Below, piece after piece: positions 50,618 through 60,000 of a DNA stretch of 64,000 nucleotides. Each line of letters starts with the position of its first letter. The first letter of the stretch is position 1. The notes under the pieces were generated by a model that worked only from the letters and a program-made list of their open reading frames with translations, did no database searches and had not been told where the DNA came from. The position numbers were made by a program, and so were the translations under genes. The DNA is from Angelakisella sp. (lineage in GTDB: Bacteria > Bacillota > Clostridia > Oscillospirales > Ruminococcaceae): contig JAHHSN010000006.1 in NCBI GenBank assembly GCA_020025195.1, forward strand, positions 1 through 64,000. Direction: 5' to 3'.

Positions 50618-51882
50618 GCATCATCGGGAATCCTATCACCCTTGGCGGTGGTGGCGGAGAACTGAACATCGACTATGGGATGTCTGAACCTGCGGATACC
50701 TCTAAGTTGTGGGTTCCGCTGGAAAAGAAACCCGCAAATACGGTGTTTGGATTCAAATTGTCCTATGGTAATTTGTCTACTTTTGGTGTGACCACCCCCC
50801 GAAATTTTAGAGAGGTGTATGGCCCGCTTCACTACTACAACGGGTATATTTATAATATGGGATACAACGAACCAGAGTTCGGAGACAATGTTGTAGTATC
50901 AAAATATAACATAGCCAATAACTCATACCAATATTTTGAACTAGGCACCAAACTTAAAAGAGATGTTACATTTTTTGGAAATGGTAAATACATCTATGCT
51001 ATGACATATATTGATGGAGGGCCCAAGCTGTATTCATGGGATATAGACACACTTTCAGTTATAACCATGGATAATGCCACGGTTAGCAATGTAAACAAAC
51101 AAGGCGGAGAATCTTTTCCGGCACATGGTAGTACTGTCGTGGTTGACAACAATGCCTATGTATTTGGAACAGTCGGTACTAACGGTGTAAGAGGCGTATA
51201 TGAGCTATCACTGGAAAACTATTCATTGGTATATCGCGGTCGCACCACAATAAGCCCAAAAGGCGCCAATAAATCAACGGTATTATACTATAAAAACAAT
51301 TTCTACATAGTTGTAGGTTCCGAAGGAACACCGTATATACACAGGTATAACATCAATGATAATACTACAACCTACCTAGTTGGAAATGGTTCTACTACGA
51401 ACAACGTCGTACCGGCTGCTTTCATATATAACAACCGAGTATACGTTGTGGGTGGATACGGAAACAGCCTAAGAACCATAAGAGTCTTGTCGGAGGCGGA
51501 AGACTCTTTGGTGACCGTCGGAACGTTACCAAACGATTTGCCGTATGCGAAATCAGTTGTTGTTGGAACGAAAGTATATAATTTCGGTATAAATTCCAGT
51601 TCTGCTAATTCGATTGGAATAAACATGGAATCACCGCTCGAAACAAACCATCTATTCGTCCTTACAGATTATAGTGAGGATAATGAATTCCCTATCTATA
51701 AAACTAAAGATTTCACTGTCAATATATCGCCGGTCAAAGCATATTTGGGAAATAGCAATGGCATAGCTGAGGTGACAAATGCTTATAGTTACGACACAGC
51801 ATCTGGAACATGGAAGCCATTAAGCGGCGAATCGAAAACAGCAGATATGCTTAACGCTCTGAACGTTCTGGGGGTGAATTAA
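50614..51882 (+). CDS. Kelch-like beta-propeller protein, receptor-binding candidate
   Basis: A 422-residue protein. The first ~45 residues (MSIIGNPITLGGGGGELNID) form an attachment piece typical of clostridial phage tail proteins. Residues ~60-370 form repeating blades: PLHYYNGYIYNMGYNE, GNGKYIYAMTYIDGG, TVVVDNNAYVFGTVG, AFIYNNRVYVVGGYG, SVVVGTKVYNFG. These are the YxxxVYxxGG pattern of Kelch repeats. DNA from ~50740 to 51860 is strikingly AT-rich compared with its neighbours, a sign of module exchange. It likely recognises the host surface. Confidence 0.72.
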   Translation: MSIIGNPITLGGGGGELNIDYGMSEPADTSKLWVPLEKKPANTVFGFKLSYGNLSTFGVTTPRNFREVYGPLHYYNGYIYNMGYNEPEFGDNVVVSKYNIANNSYQYFELGTKLKRDVTFFGNGKYIYAMTYIDGGPKLYSWDIDTLSVITMDNATVSNVNKQGGESFPAHGSTVVVDNNAYVFGTVGTNGVRGVYELSLENYSLVYRGRTTISPKGANKSTVLYYKNNFYIVVGSEGTPYIHRYNINDNTTTYLVGNGSTTNNVVPAAFIYNNRVYVVGGYGNSLRTIRVLSEAEDSLVTVGTLPNDLPYAKSVVVGTKVYNFGINSSSANSIGINMESPLETNHLFVLTDYSEDNEFPIYKTKDFTVNISPVKAYLGNSNGIAEVTNAYSYDTASGTWKPLSGESKTADMLNALNVLGVN

Positions 51883-52098
51883 ATGGGTTACTATACCGAA
51901 AAGGCACTTAAAGTAAAAGCAGAGAACGAAGAAAAACTGAAAAAGTCTGAGGACGAAATCAATGAACTCTTAAACATAATCGGCGTCGACCCGGAGGACG
52001 GAAAAACCTACCTCTGCAAGCGGCTGGATGAGACAGGGACAATCTCTCTGCATTATCTGCTGCATGAACCGGTTGGAAATTATTTTGAGGAGACGTAA
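51883..52098 (+). CDS. Hypothetical tail-associated small protein
   Basis: A 71-residue protein. A charged helix (ALKVKAENEEKLKKSEDEIN) is followed by a small beta part. ATG 51883 follows the previous stop directly, with GGGGGTG upstream. Not recognised; it lies between the receptor-binding candidate and the lysis genes. Confidence 0.55.
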   Translation: MGYYTEKALKVKAENEEKLKKSEDEINELLNIIGVDPEDGKTYLCKRLDETGTISLHYLLHEPVGNYFEET

Positions 52099-52101
52099 AC
52101 C

Positions 52102-52326
52102 ATGGAATCGATTATCGTTGCACTTATTTCGGGGGCGGTGACCCTTGTCGGAGTCCTCTTATCCAACAGCAAAAGCAAAGCGGTTGTTGAAACGAGAGTG
52201 GAAGAACTGACAAGAGAAGTCCGTCTCCATAACAATTTTGCCCAGCGTGTTCCTGTCATTGAGGAACAAATCAAAGTGATCAATCACAGGGTCAAAGACC
52301 TTGAAAAAGGAGGAGCAGATCGATGA
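52102..52326 (+). CDS. Membrane-helix/coiled-coil lysis accessory protein
   Basis: A 74-residue protein with one N-terminal membrane helix (IIVALISGAVTLVGVLL) and a coiled coil (VEELTREVRLHNNFAQRVPV to EKGG). Proteins of this form often precede holin genes in Firmicutes phages. Its stop overlaps the holin start by four bases. Confidence 0.6.
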   Translation: MESIIVALISGAVTLVGVLLSNSKSKAVVETRVEELTREVRLHNNFAQRVPVIEEQIKVINHRVKDLEKGGADR

Positions 52327-52619
52327 ATTTTGCAGTACGTTTGAAAAACCCCTGGTTTTGGGTCGGTCTGATCGGCGTTATCCTGACCGCCATGGGCGTA
52401 TCGCCCGAAACTCTGACCTCTTGGGAAATCCTGCGGGATTCCCTTTACGCCCTGATTCAGAACCCGTTCATGCTCGGGTCGGTACTGGTCGCCATTCTCG
52501 GCGTATTCATCGACCCCACCACCAAGGGCGTCAAGGACAGCAGCAGAGCCAGAAAGTACACAAAGCCTTCCAAAATGGAGCATGAGGAAACCGTTACGGA
52601 TGAGGTGTTCACGGCATGA
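52323..52619 (+). CDS. phiLC3-type phage holin
   Basis: A 98-residue protein with two membrane helices (NPWFWVGLIGVILTAMGV; NPFMLGSVLVAILGVF). The following FIDPTTKGVKDSSRARKY is the signature of the phi-LC3 holin family (Phage_holin_1). It opens the membrane for the amidase encoded next, with which it overlaps by four bases. Confidence 0.88.
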   Translation: MNFAVRLKNPWFWVGLIGVILTAMGVSPETLTSWEILRDSLYALIQNPFMLGSVLVAILGVFIDPTTKGVKDSSRARKYTKPSKMEHEETVTDEVFTA

Positions 52620-53272
52620 CAAAGATATGGCTCTCCCCCGAGCGCAGACCGAACCCCCACGGAAAGTATTGGGGCTTCACCAATGTTTATGAGCATGACC
52701 TTTGCTGTTACATTGCGGAAAAAGTAAGGCGGCATCTTGTGCGCTGCGGCTTTGACGTAAAAATCGCAAGCCCCGAGGACCCGATTGCCGCCCGGGTGGA
52801 AAAAGCAAAGGAATGGGGGGCAGACCTTTACTTCCCGATTCACACCAATGCAAGCAGTAATGGAGAAAAAGAGGGCCGCGCTCATGGCCCTCTTATGCTT
52901 CACTACGGCTCTGTTGGGGGGCTGTCCTACAAAGCCTGCATGACAGTGTATAACCGCCTGATGGAGGTTTACCCCTTTGGAACAAAGCGCGGCTCTGTTC
53001 CAAGCACAAACTTTTATGAAATCATCAAAACTCCCATGCTTTCCGTTTATGCGGAGCTGGCCTTCCATGACAATGGCCGGGATGCCCGCTGGCTGGTGGA
53101 CTCCCGGGATGCAATCGCCAAGGCGCTGGCGCAGGGCGTCTGCGACTGGTACCACATCCAATACAAAGACGAGCCCCCAACCGAAACGGGAGAATACTGG
53201 AAAGAAAAATATGAAAATCTCCGCGCAGAGCTGTTAAAGCTCTGTGAGAAGTTAGAAAAGGAGGGAACCTAA
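52616..53272 (+). CDS. Endolysin: N-acetylmuramoyl-L-alanine amidase (Amidase_3-like)
   Basis: A 218-residue protein with one catalytic domain. The zinc ligands are probably in SPERRPNPHGKYWGFTNVYE, the IHTNASS strand and LAFHDNGRDARWL, matching the order of Amidase_3 enzymes. The C-terminal ~35 residues (EYWKEKYENLRAELLKLCEK) form a coiled coil instead of a usual cell-wall-binding domain. It is the lysis enzyme of the phage and overlaps the holin gene. Confidence 0.82.
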   Translation: MTKIWLSPERRPNPHGKYWGFTNVYEHDLCCYIAEKVRRHLVRCGFDVKIASPEDPIAARVEKAKEWGADLYFPIHTNASSNGEKEGRAHGPLMLHYGSVGGLSYKACMTVYNRLMEVYPFGTKRGSVPSTNFYEIIKTPMLSVYAELAFHDNGRDARWLVDSRDAIAKALAQGVCDWYHIQYKDEPPTETGEYWKEKYENLRAELLKLCEKLEKEGT

Positions 53273-54006
53273 TGTACGATGATGTAGCTTTCGCCCGTGG
53301 TTGGAAACGAGGCGGCAATGGCCTGAAAGAGAGGCCGCAGAAGACAGCGGCGAGAGGCCCCGGCTACGGCGCAGCCACAGCAGGAACCGAACTTGCAAAG
53401 GGCGCTTATGTTGACTACAACATGACCCATATTCCCGATACATCCAGCACAAGAACGTTTTACGATACTTCTGAAAGGGACAGCTACCTTTCGGCACTAC
53501 AGGCACAGATGTCCGCACAGCAGGCGGCATATGACAATATGTTAAGCCTTGCAAGGCAGCAGTACGGGGAACAACAGAAACAGCTTGCGCTTGAAAGAGA
53601 GAACATGAAGCGTAATGCGTATGTTGCTTCTCAGGTTGCAGAGACCAATCTCCCGCTGGAGCTTGCGGCCGGCGGCATCAACGGCGGTCTTGCCGAAACC
53701 TCCAGAGTAAAGCTGAAAACCGCGCTTGGAAGAAGCCTTGCGGATGCAGACCTTCTTTACAATGACAAGGTCGGAGATGCTTACCAGAATTATCTTAAGG
53801 CCAAGGCCGGCGCACAGAGCGGCCTTGGTAATCTGGCCGCCAGCTTCGCGGGCGCTGCTGCAAGAGCCCCGAAGCCTCGGAAGGTAACGCAGACTATCCC
53901 CGGGAACGGCTACAAGAACGCCCTGTTCAACACTATGGACAAACTTATTAGTGCTGGTATGACGGAGCAGCAGGCTCTTGATTATATCAAAGGCAGGGGC
54001 TATTGA
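53272..54006 (+). CDS. Probable internal virion/ejection protein
   Basis: A 244-residue protein with a disordered N-terminus and a long helical Gln/Ala-rich middle (SALQAQMSAQQAAYDNMLSL, then ARQQYGEQQKQLALERE), ending in AGMTEQQALDYIKGRGY. Such proteins are found just before large internal virion proteins in short-tailed phages and are delivered with the DNA. No enzymatic motif is visible. It shares one base with the amidase stop, and the giant gene starts 24 bases later. Confidence 0.55.
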   Translation: MYDDVAFARGWKRGGNGLKERPQKTAARGPGYGAATAGTELAKGAYVDYNMTHIPDTSSTRTFYDTSERDSYLSALQAQMSAQQAAYDNMLSLARQQYGEQQKQLALERENMKRNAYVASQVAETNLPLELAAGGINGGLAETSRVKLKTALGRSLADADLLYNDKVGDAYQNYLKAKAGAQSGLGNLAASFAGAAARAPKPRKVTQTIPGNGYKNALFNTMDKLISAGMTEQQALDYIKGRGY

Positions 54007-54029
54007 GCCATTTTATAAAGGAGGGCAAC

Positions 54030-57000
54030 ATGGCTTACAAAGAAGAAAACATTCTTTCCGAATACAAAGAATGGAAACGCACTAAAGTCAATTCTGCTCC
54101 TGCACAGAGCGAAACGCAGAACCTCCTTTCGGAGTACGGAGCATGGGCAGAAGCAAACGGAAAGCACAGGTCTATTGACAGGCAGGCAGCCCCGCAAGGG
54201 GCTCCTGTTGTTGCGCCAAAACGCCCTATTTATAACAGACCTCCCGTTAATGCCCCCGCAAAACCTGTTGTAGAAAATCCTTCTCTCCTCGGCCTGCATC
54301 TGAATGACATGGGGCAGGCGGCAGGAGCATTTCTCCGTGCCGGGATGCGCGATAAGGCAATCGAGGCGAACCGCGCTTACTTTGAACAGGATGCTCTGAA
54401 TAGACAGGCGAAGCAGCAGGAAGCAATCAACAAGGCGGCAGGATATCAGGGGACAGATAATTTTGCAAAGAAGGGCATCCGTTCTGTCGGAGCCGGCGCC
54501 ATGAGCGCATTGCAGGGCCTTGAGCAGAGCATGAACCAGATCGTGCCGGAAATTCGGAGACCATACAGGGAGAGAGCCGCCGAAGCATACCGGATGATGC
54601 AGAACAGAGAGGAAGTCCCCGCCGACCTTTTCAAAGATGAATACAAGCCGAGAATCACCGACACGGACACGGTAAGCGAAATCAAATTTCAGAAAGATAT
54701 GGAGAAGGCCGGCGGCGCCGGGAAATTCGCCTTGCAGATGGGAAATGTCATCGGCGGAATGATTCCTTCTATTGTAGCAAATACATTTGTCCCCGGATCT
54801 GGCGCTTTTGTCATGGGCGCACAGGTCGCAGGAAATGAATATGTGGATGCCCTTGAAAAATACGGAGACAGAGCAAAAGCGCAGACTGTTGCCGCCGGGA
54901 AGGGCATCATTTCTGCCGAGGTCGAGCAGTTAGGCCGTCTTTTTGGGAACTCCAAAATCGCAGAGAGCGCGGGGAAACTGGTCAAAAAGGCCCCTTGGCT
55001 CGATAAGACGCTCAAATCCCCCTTCGGTAAATGGGTCGCCGATGCAATCAGCGAAGGCATTGAGGAAGGCGTGGAGGACGTCGCTCACTATGCGTTTGAG
55101 AAAGTCCTTACCAACGAAGCCGAACCCCTTGAGGTAAGAGCCGTCCTTTATGATATGCTGATGGGATTCTCTGCCGGAGGTCTTATGAGCGGCGCCGCCG
55201 GAGGCATCAACTCCGCACAGTATTCCCGGCTTGGCAAATCGGTAAAGATGAGCGAGAAAGCAACAGCAGACGTTATCGCAGAGGCTTCCGAAAACCCTAC
55301 CGCTGAACAGGCATATTGGCTTGAAAAGGTGAGCAAGGGAGACACGTCAAACAATGTCATCGGCAGGCTTAAAGCGCTGAACGATGGCAAGGCGCTGGAG
55401 ACCGCAGAAAACGCCATTTCAAACGGCACTGTGACCTATAAGCAAATCAGAGCCATCATCAGCAACAGCAGAGCGGCGAGACAGATCGAGAGCCGGCTTG
55501 AGCTTAATCCTGAAACCACAACCTCGGATGAACTCACTTCTGCCATTATTGAGGAATCGGCTGCAGCAGCGGCAGCACCCAAAAATGAGGCTCTGAGGGC
55601 GTCTGTCAACGTGCTTATCGAAACCCCTGCCAATACAGCAGAAACGGTCTGCAACAAAGCCATTTCGGGGGCAGCGCCGAGTGAAGCAGAAGCGAGAGAA
55701 ATTGCCGGTTCTCCCTCCCTTGCGGCGGAGTTTTCCGCACGGACCGGGGCCAGAATGACCGGGAACATGGCCTATGATACGGCAGCTGTCAAGGTAGCGG
55801 CAAAGAAGCTCGGTGGGAAACCCGTTATGACCGAGGCACAGCTTGCCAAAGCGGAACAGGCGAATATTGCCGCGGCAAAAGAGAAACAGGCTGCAAGGAT
55901 TCAAATGGAGCAGGCCGAGCATCAGCGGCGGCAGCTGGAATATATCGAGGAGCTGAAAGGCACGGCGACAAAGCGGGAGCTCCGCGCGCTGGATGATCTC
56001 GCGAAGAAAGTCGGGGTAACCATCGTCATCGATGAGGATATTCCCGGCTCCAACGGCTTCTATGACCCCGAAACGAACACCATCCATATTTCCGCAAGGG
56101 CCGACAACAAAGTGGGGGTGGTAGCGATTCATGAGGTCACCCACGCTCTTGAAAGCCTTAATCCCGAGGCATATGAAAAGCTGAAAGGGTATGCTTTTCA
56201 GATGGCGGATGAAAGCCGGCTCGCAGAGCTGAGCGGCTTCCTTGCACAGAACGGATACGAAGCCGAAGCGCTTGAAGGCGAACTGACCGCCCATCTGATG
56301 CAGACCCTTGTCACAGATGAAAAGTCCTTCGAGGACCTTATCCGGTATGACAGAACTCTTGCAGAAAAGGTGGTTGATGCCATCGACAAGGTTGTCCGCA
56401 GATTCAAGAAAGAACTTGACATCGGCAGAACCGATGCCAACGAATCGCTCCGAAACGAGATCGGCGCAACCGCGGAGAGCATGGAGAAAGCGGCAGACGC
56501 CATGCGGGATGCCCTTGGGATAAAACAAGGGAACAAGGGAACCGCGACCTCTCAAGGGAAGGAGTCCAAGAAACTCGGATTGAATGAGGACGAGGAATAT
56601 GATAAAATTAAAAAAAGAAGGGCAGAACCCGAAAGGCAGAGAGCCCTTAGACCGGGTGAAATGGTCAACGGAGCATACGCAAAAGTGGATTGGCCAGCAT
56701 ACTATGAAGAAATCAAAAAGCCTGAATTTGACCCTGACTATTATGATGTCGGCGATATGACATTTATAAGTGTCGGCGAGGAAATCCTTACCATTCAGCT
56801 AATGGAAAATGGAGAATTTTCTGTTGTGTCAATAGGAGGTGAACAAGTTGAAAACAACGACCGATTTGATCGAAGAAGCTCTGGACAAAATGGAGGCGAA
56901 TCCGGCAGCGAGGAATATCGCCATTATGATGGCAGAGGTGAACAAAGAGGACGAGGAACTGAAAAAAGAAATCCTGAAGATAGTAGAATCGGCGAAGACA

Positions 57001-60000
57001 TCAAAGGAAATCATAAAAAGATGCCAGCCGCTAATAAAGAAAGCTTAGGGCAGGGTGAAAAAACCGACACGGACAGTGCCGGTTTTTTAATGCCCAAAAA
57101 CAAGCCTTCCAAGAAATTCTCCCCCGAAGTCCAGCAGATGATTGACGAGCGGGTAGCGGAAATCATGGAGGAGCAGGAGGAGCAGCGCAGGGCAGAAGCA
57201 ATCGCTGACCGCAACGAAGCGATAAAGAACAAAATCGACCGCCGGGAATCGAAAGAATCCACCGGCATGGGCGAGGCTGTCATTCTGGGCAAGAAGCCGA
57301 AACCCGTTGATGCGGAATCCGCCGACAAGAAGCTGTCGAGATATCGCACTTTACTTACCAACTCCATGAGCGAGGTGGAACGCTTCGGAAAGGCGGTGGG
57401 AGACAAGACCATCCGCTATATGGCCAACAATGTCGGCCAATCTTATGCGGCGGCGCAGACTGCAATCGGCGAAGGGCTCTACAATCTGACCGGCACAAAG
57501 AAACTGAGCGGAAGCCTTGTTGACGCTTTTTCTCCTGCCGAGAAAGCCGGGCTCATGGATGAGTTTTCCGACTTCCTCTATAACCGCCATAATATTGCCA
57601 GAATGCGCCTGAGAGCCGAAGAAAAGAAAGTGTTCGATGAAACGGCAAAACGCCTTAGGGCGAAAATTAAGGGACTTTCTCATGATGATATCATCGATGC
57701 CGCCCGTCTGACCGGAAAGTATGATGCAGAAGTGGAGCAGGCGGCAAAGGAATATCTTGACGCGGAGGAAAAGTTCCTGACGACTCCCAACAAGCCGGTA
57801 TTCGGCGAAAGCAGAACGGCAGAAAAGTCCGAGGAGATTGTCGAAAGGTATCTCGCAGAGCACCCGGAATTTGAGGAATGGGCAAAGCCCGTTTATCAGT
57901 ACCTTGACGGCCTCATGAAGCTCCGCATAGAAGCCGGACTGGTGGACAAGAAAACCGCGATGGATCTTGCCCAAAAATATCCCTATTACGTCCCAACCCA
58001 TCGTGACATGAGCAAAGTCCCCGGTCGAGGAACCGGCGGCGGTGTTTCTGCCGGAAACGGGCGAGTTTCCGTTAAGAGCACCATCAATGAAGCAACCGGC
58101 AGCAATCTTCCGCTTCTCCCGCTGAAAGAGCAGATTGCCGATATGACTTCTTCGGTGGAAAAGGCGGCACGGACGAACCCCCTGTTCCGCAGGATCTACA
58201 AGGACGCCATGGAGACGTCGGCAGACATCAGCGAATTTATCAGCGATATGGATACGCTGACGGAGCCTTTCGACATTGCGGACGAAATCAATGACGGCCT
58301 GCGTGAGCCGGAACAGCCCGGCAGGCTTTCTTTCTATGAGAACGGCAAGAAGGTCACCGTGAAGGTGAACCCGGAAATGCTTGCCGGTCTTATGCCGAAG
58401 AAGGGAATCGCGGAAGATATCAAGGCGGCAAAAGCCATGGAAAAAGCAATGAGCACCTTCCGAAAGGTTACCACACAATGGTCTCCTGCCTTTATTTTCC
58501 GCAACTTCTTCAAGGACCTTGGCGCGGCGCTGGTCTACACGCATCAGGGTTTGGGCACCTATCTCAAGAACTACGCGAGAGCGTATCACGAGATGCTTAC
58601 CAACGGAGAACACTGGACAATGTACAAGGCCCTTGGCGGCACGGCTTCTACCTATTACTCCTATGAGGACGGCTTCTCCGAAGCACCCAAAACAGAAACC
58701 GGCAAGAAGTTTGAAAAGATGTTCCACTGGCTCGGCGATATCAATATGTTTGTCGAGCAGTCCAACCGAATGGCGGAGTTCATCTATCAGGCAGAACGGG
58801 GCGGAAAGTCCTATGACAACCTGATGGAGGCTCTTTACAAGGCGGCGGACATCACGGTGAACTTTGGCCGGACTGGTACGCTTATCCGATATGCGAACCG
58901 CTACTTTGTGCCGTTCTTCAATGCCGGGATTCAGGGCACGTCCAGACTGGTTCGCAACTTCTCGGAAGCCAAGGACGCCAAAGAGATGGCGAATCGATTC
59001 CTCCGCTTTATCCTGTGCGGCCTTACCCCCAAGGTGCTGACCGCTCTCATGCTGGCAGGATTTGGCGACAAGGAGGACAAAGAAGGCTATGAGAAGCTGA
59101 GAGACATCGACAAAGATGCAAACATTCTGATCCCTCTCGGCGGCGGATCATTCGCAAAGATCCCTATCGGGCGTGAGGTTTCCGTTGTCACTTCTCTTGC
59201 GAACCGCGTAGAGCGAGCCGCTAAGGGCGATAAGGACGCGTTTAAGGGTTACTTTGAATTTGTGGGGAATCAAATCCTCCCGAATAATCCTCTGACGAAC
59301 AACATCCTGTCTCCTGTCCTTGCCATGACAACCAACAAGGCGTGGCACGGCGGCGATGTCGTCCCGCTGTCTCTCCAGAGAAAGGCCAACTTTGAGCAGT
59401 ACGATGAAGGGACGGACGCGTTCTCCATCTGGCTCGGTCAAATCTCGCAGAAGATCACCGGCGGAGAAGGGCTTTCCCCCAAGAAGATCAACTACCTGAT
59501 CGACCAGTATTCCGGCTTTATCGGGGACTTTATTCTTCCTGCCATGAGCAAGAGAGCCAGCGTAAACCCGATGGTCAAGGCTTTCGTGGTAGACTCTGTG
59601 AGAAGCAACCGGCTCGCCGGGGACTTCTACGACCTCAAGGAACACGCCACTGCAATGAGCTCGTCCTCTATCGGGACCCCTTCCGACCAGCTTGTTGCCA
59701 AGTACCTCAATAAGGTATCCGGTCAGGCCAACAACATCAAGAAAGCGATCAATGAAATCTACCAGAGCGACATCCCGAATAAGCAGAAGATTGATGATAC
59801 CGAAGACCTTCTCCGGCTCCAGAACAAGCTGTATGAGGAGGCCCTCCTCAATGTGGAAGAATTTGAGCGCACAGCGAAGGACAGCCTTCTTGAAACATCT
59901 GACGCGGAAGCTGCTTACAACGCCGCAAACCGCAAAATGTTCGGTGGAGAATACGCTTTGCAGCTTGCAGACCCGGACAGATACGAAAGAGCAAAGGCTC

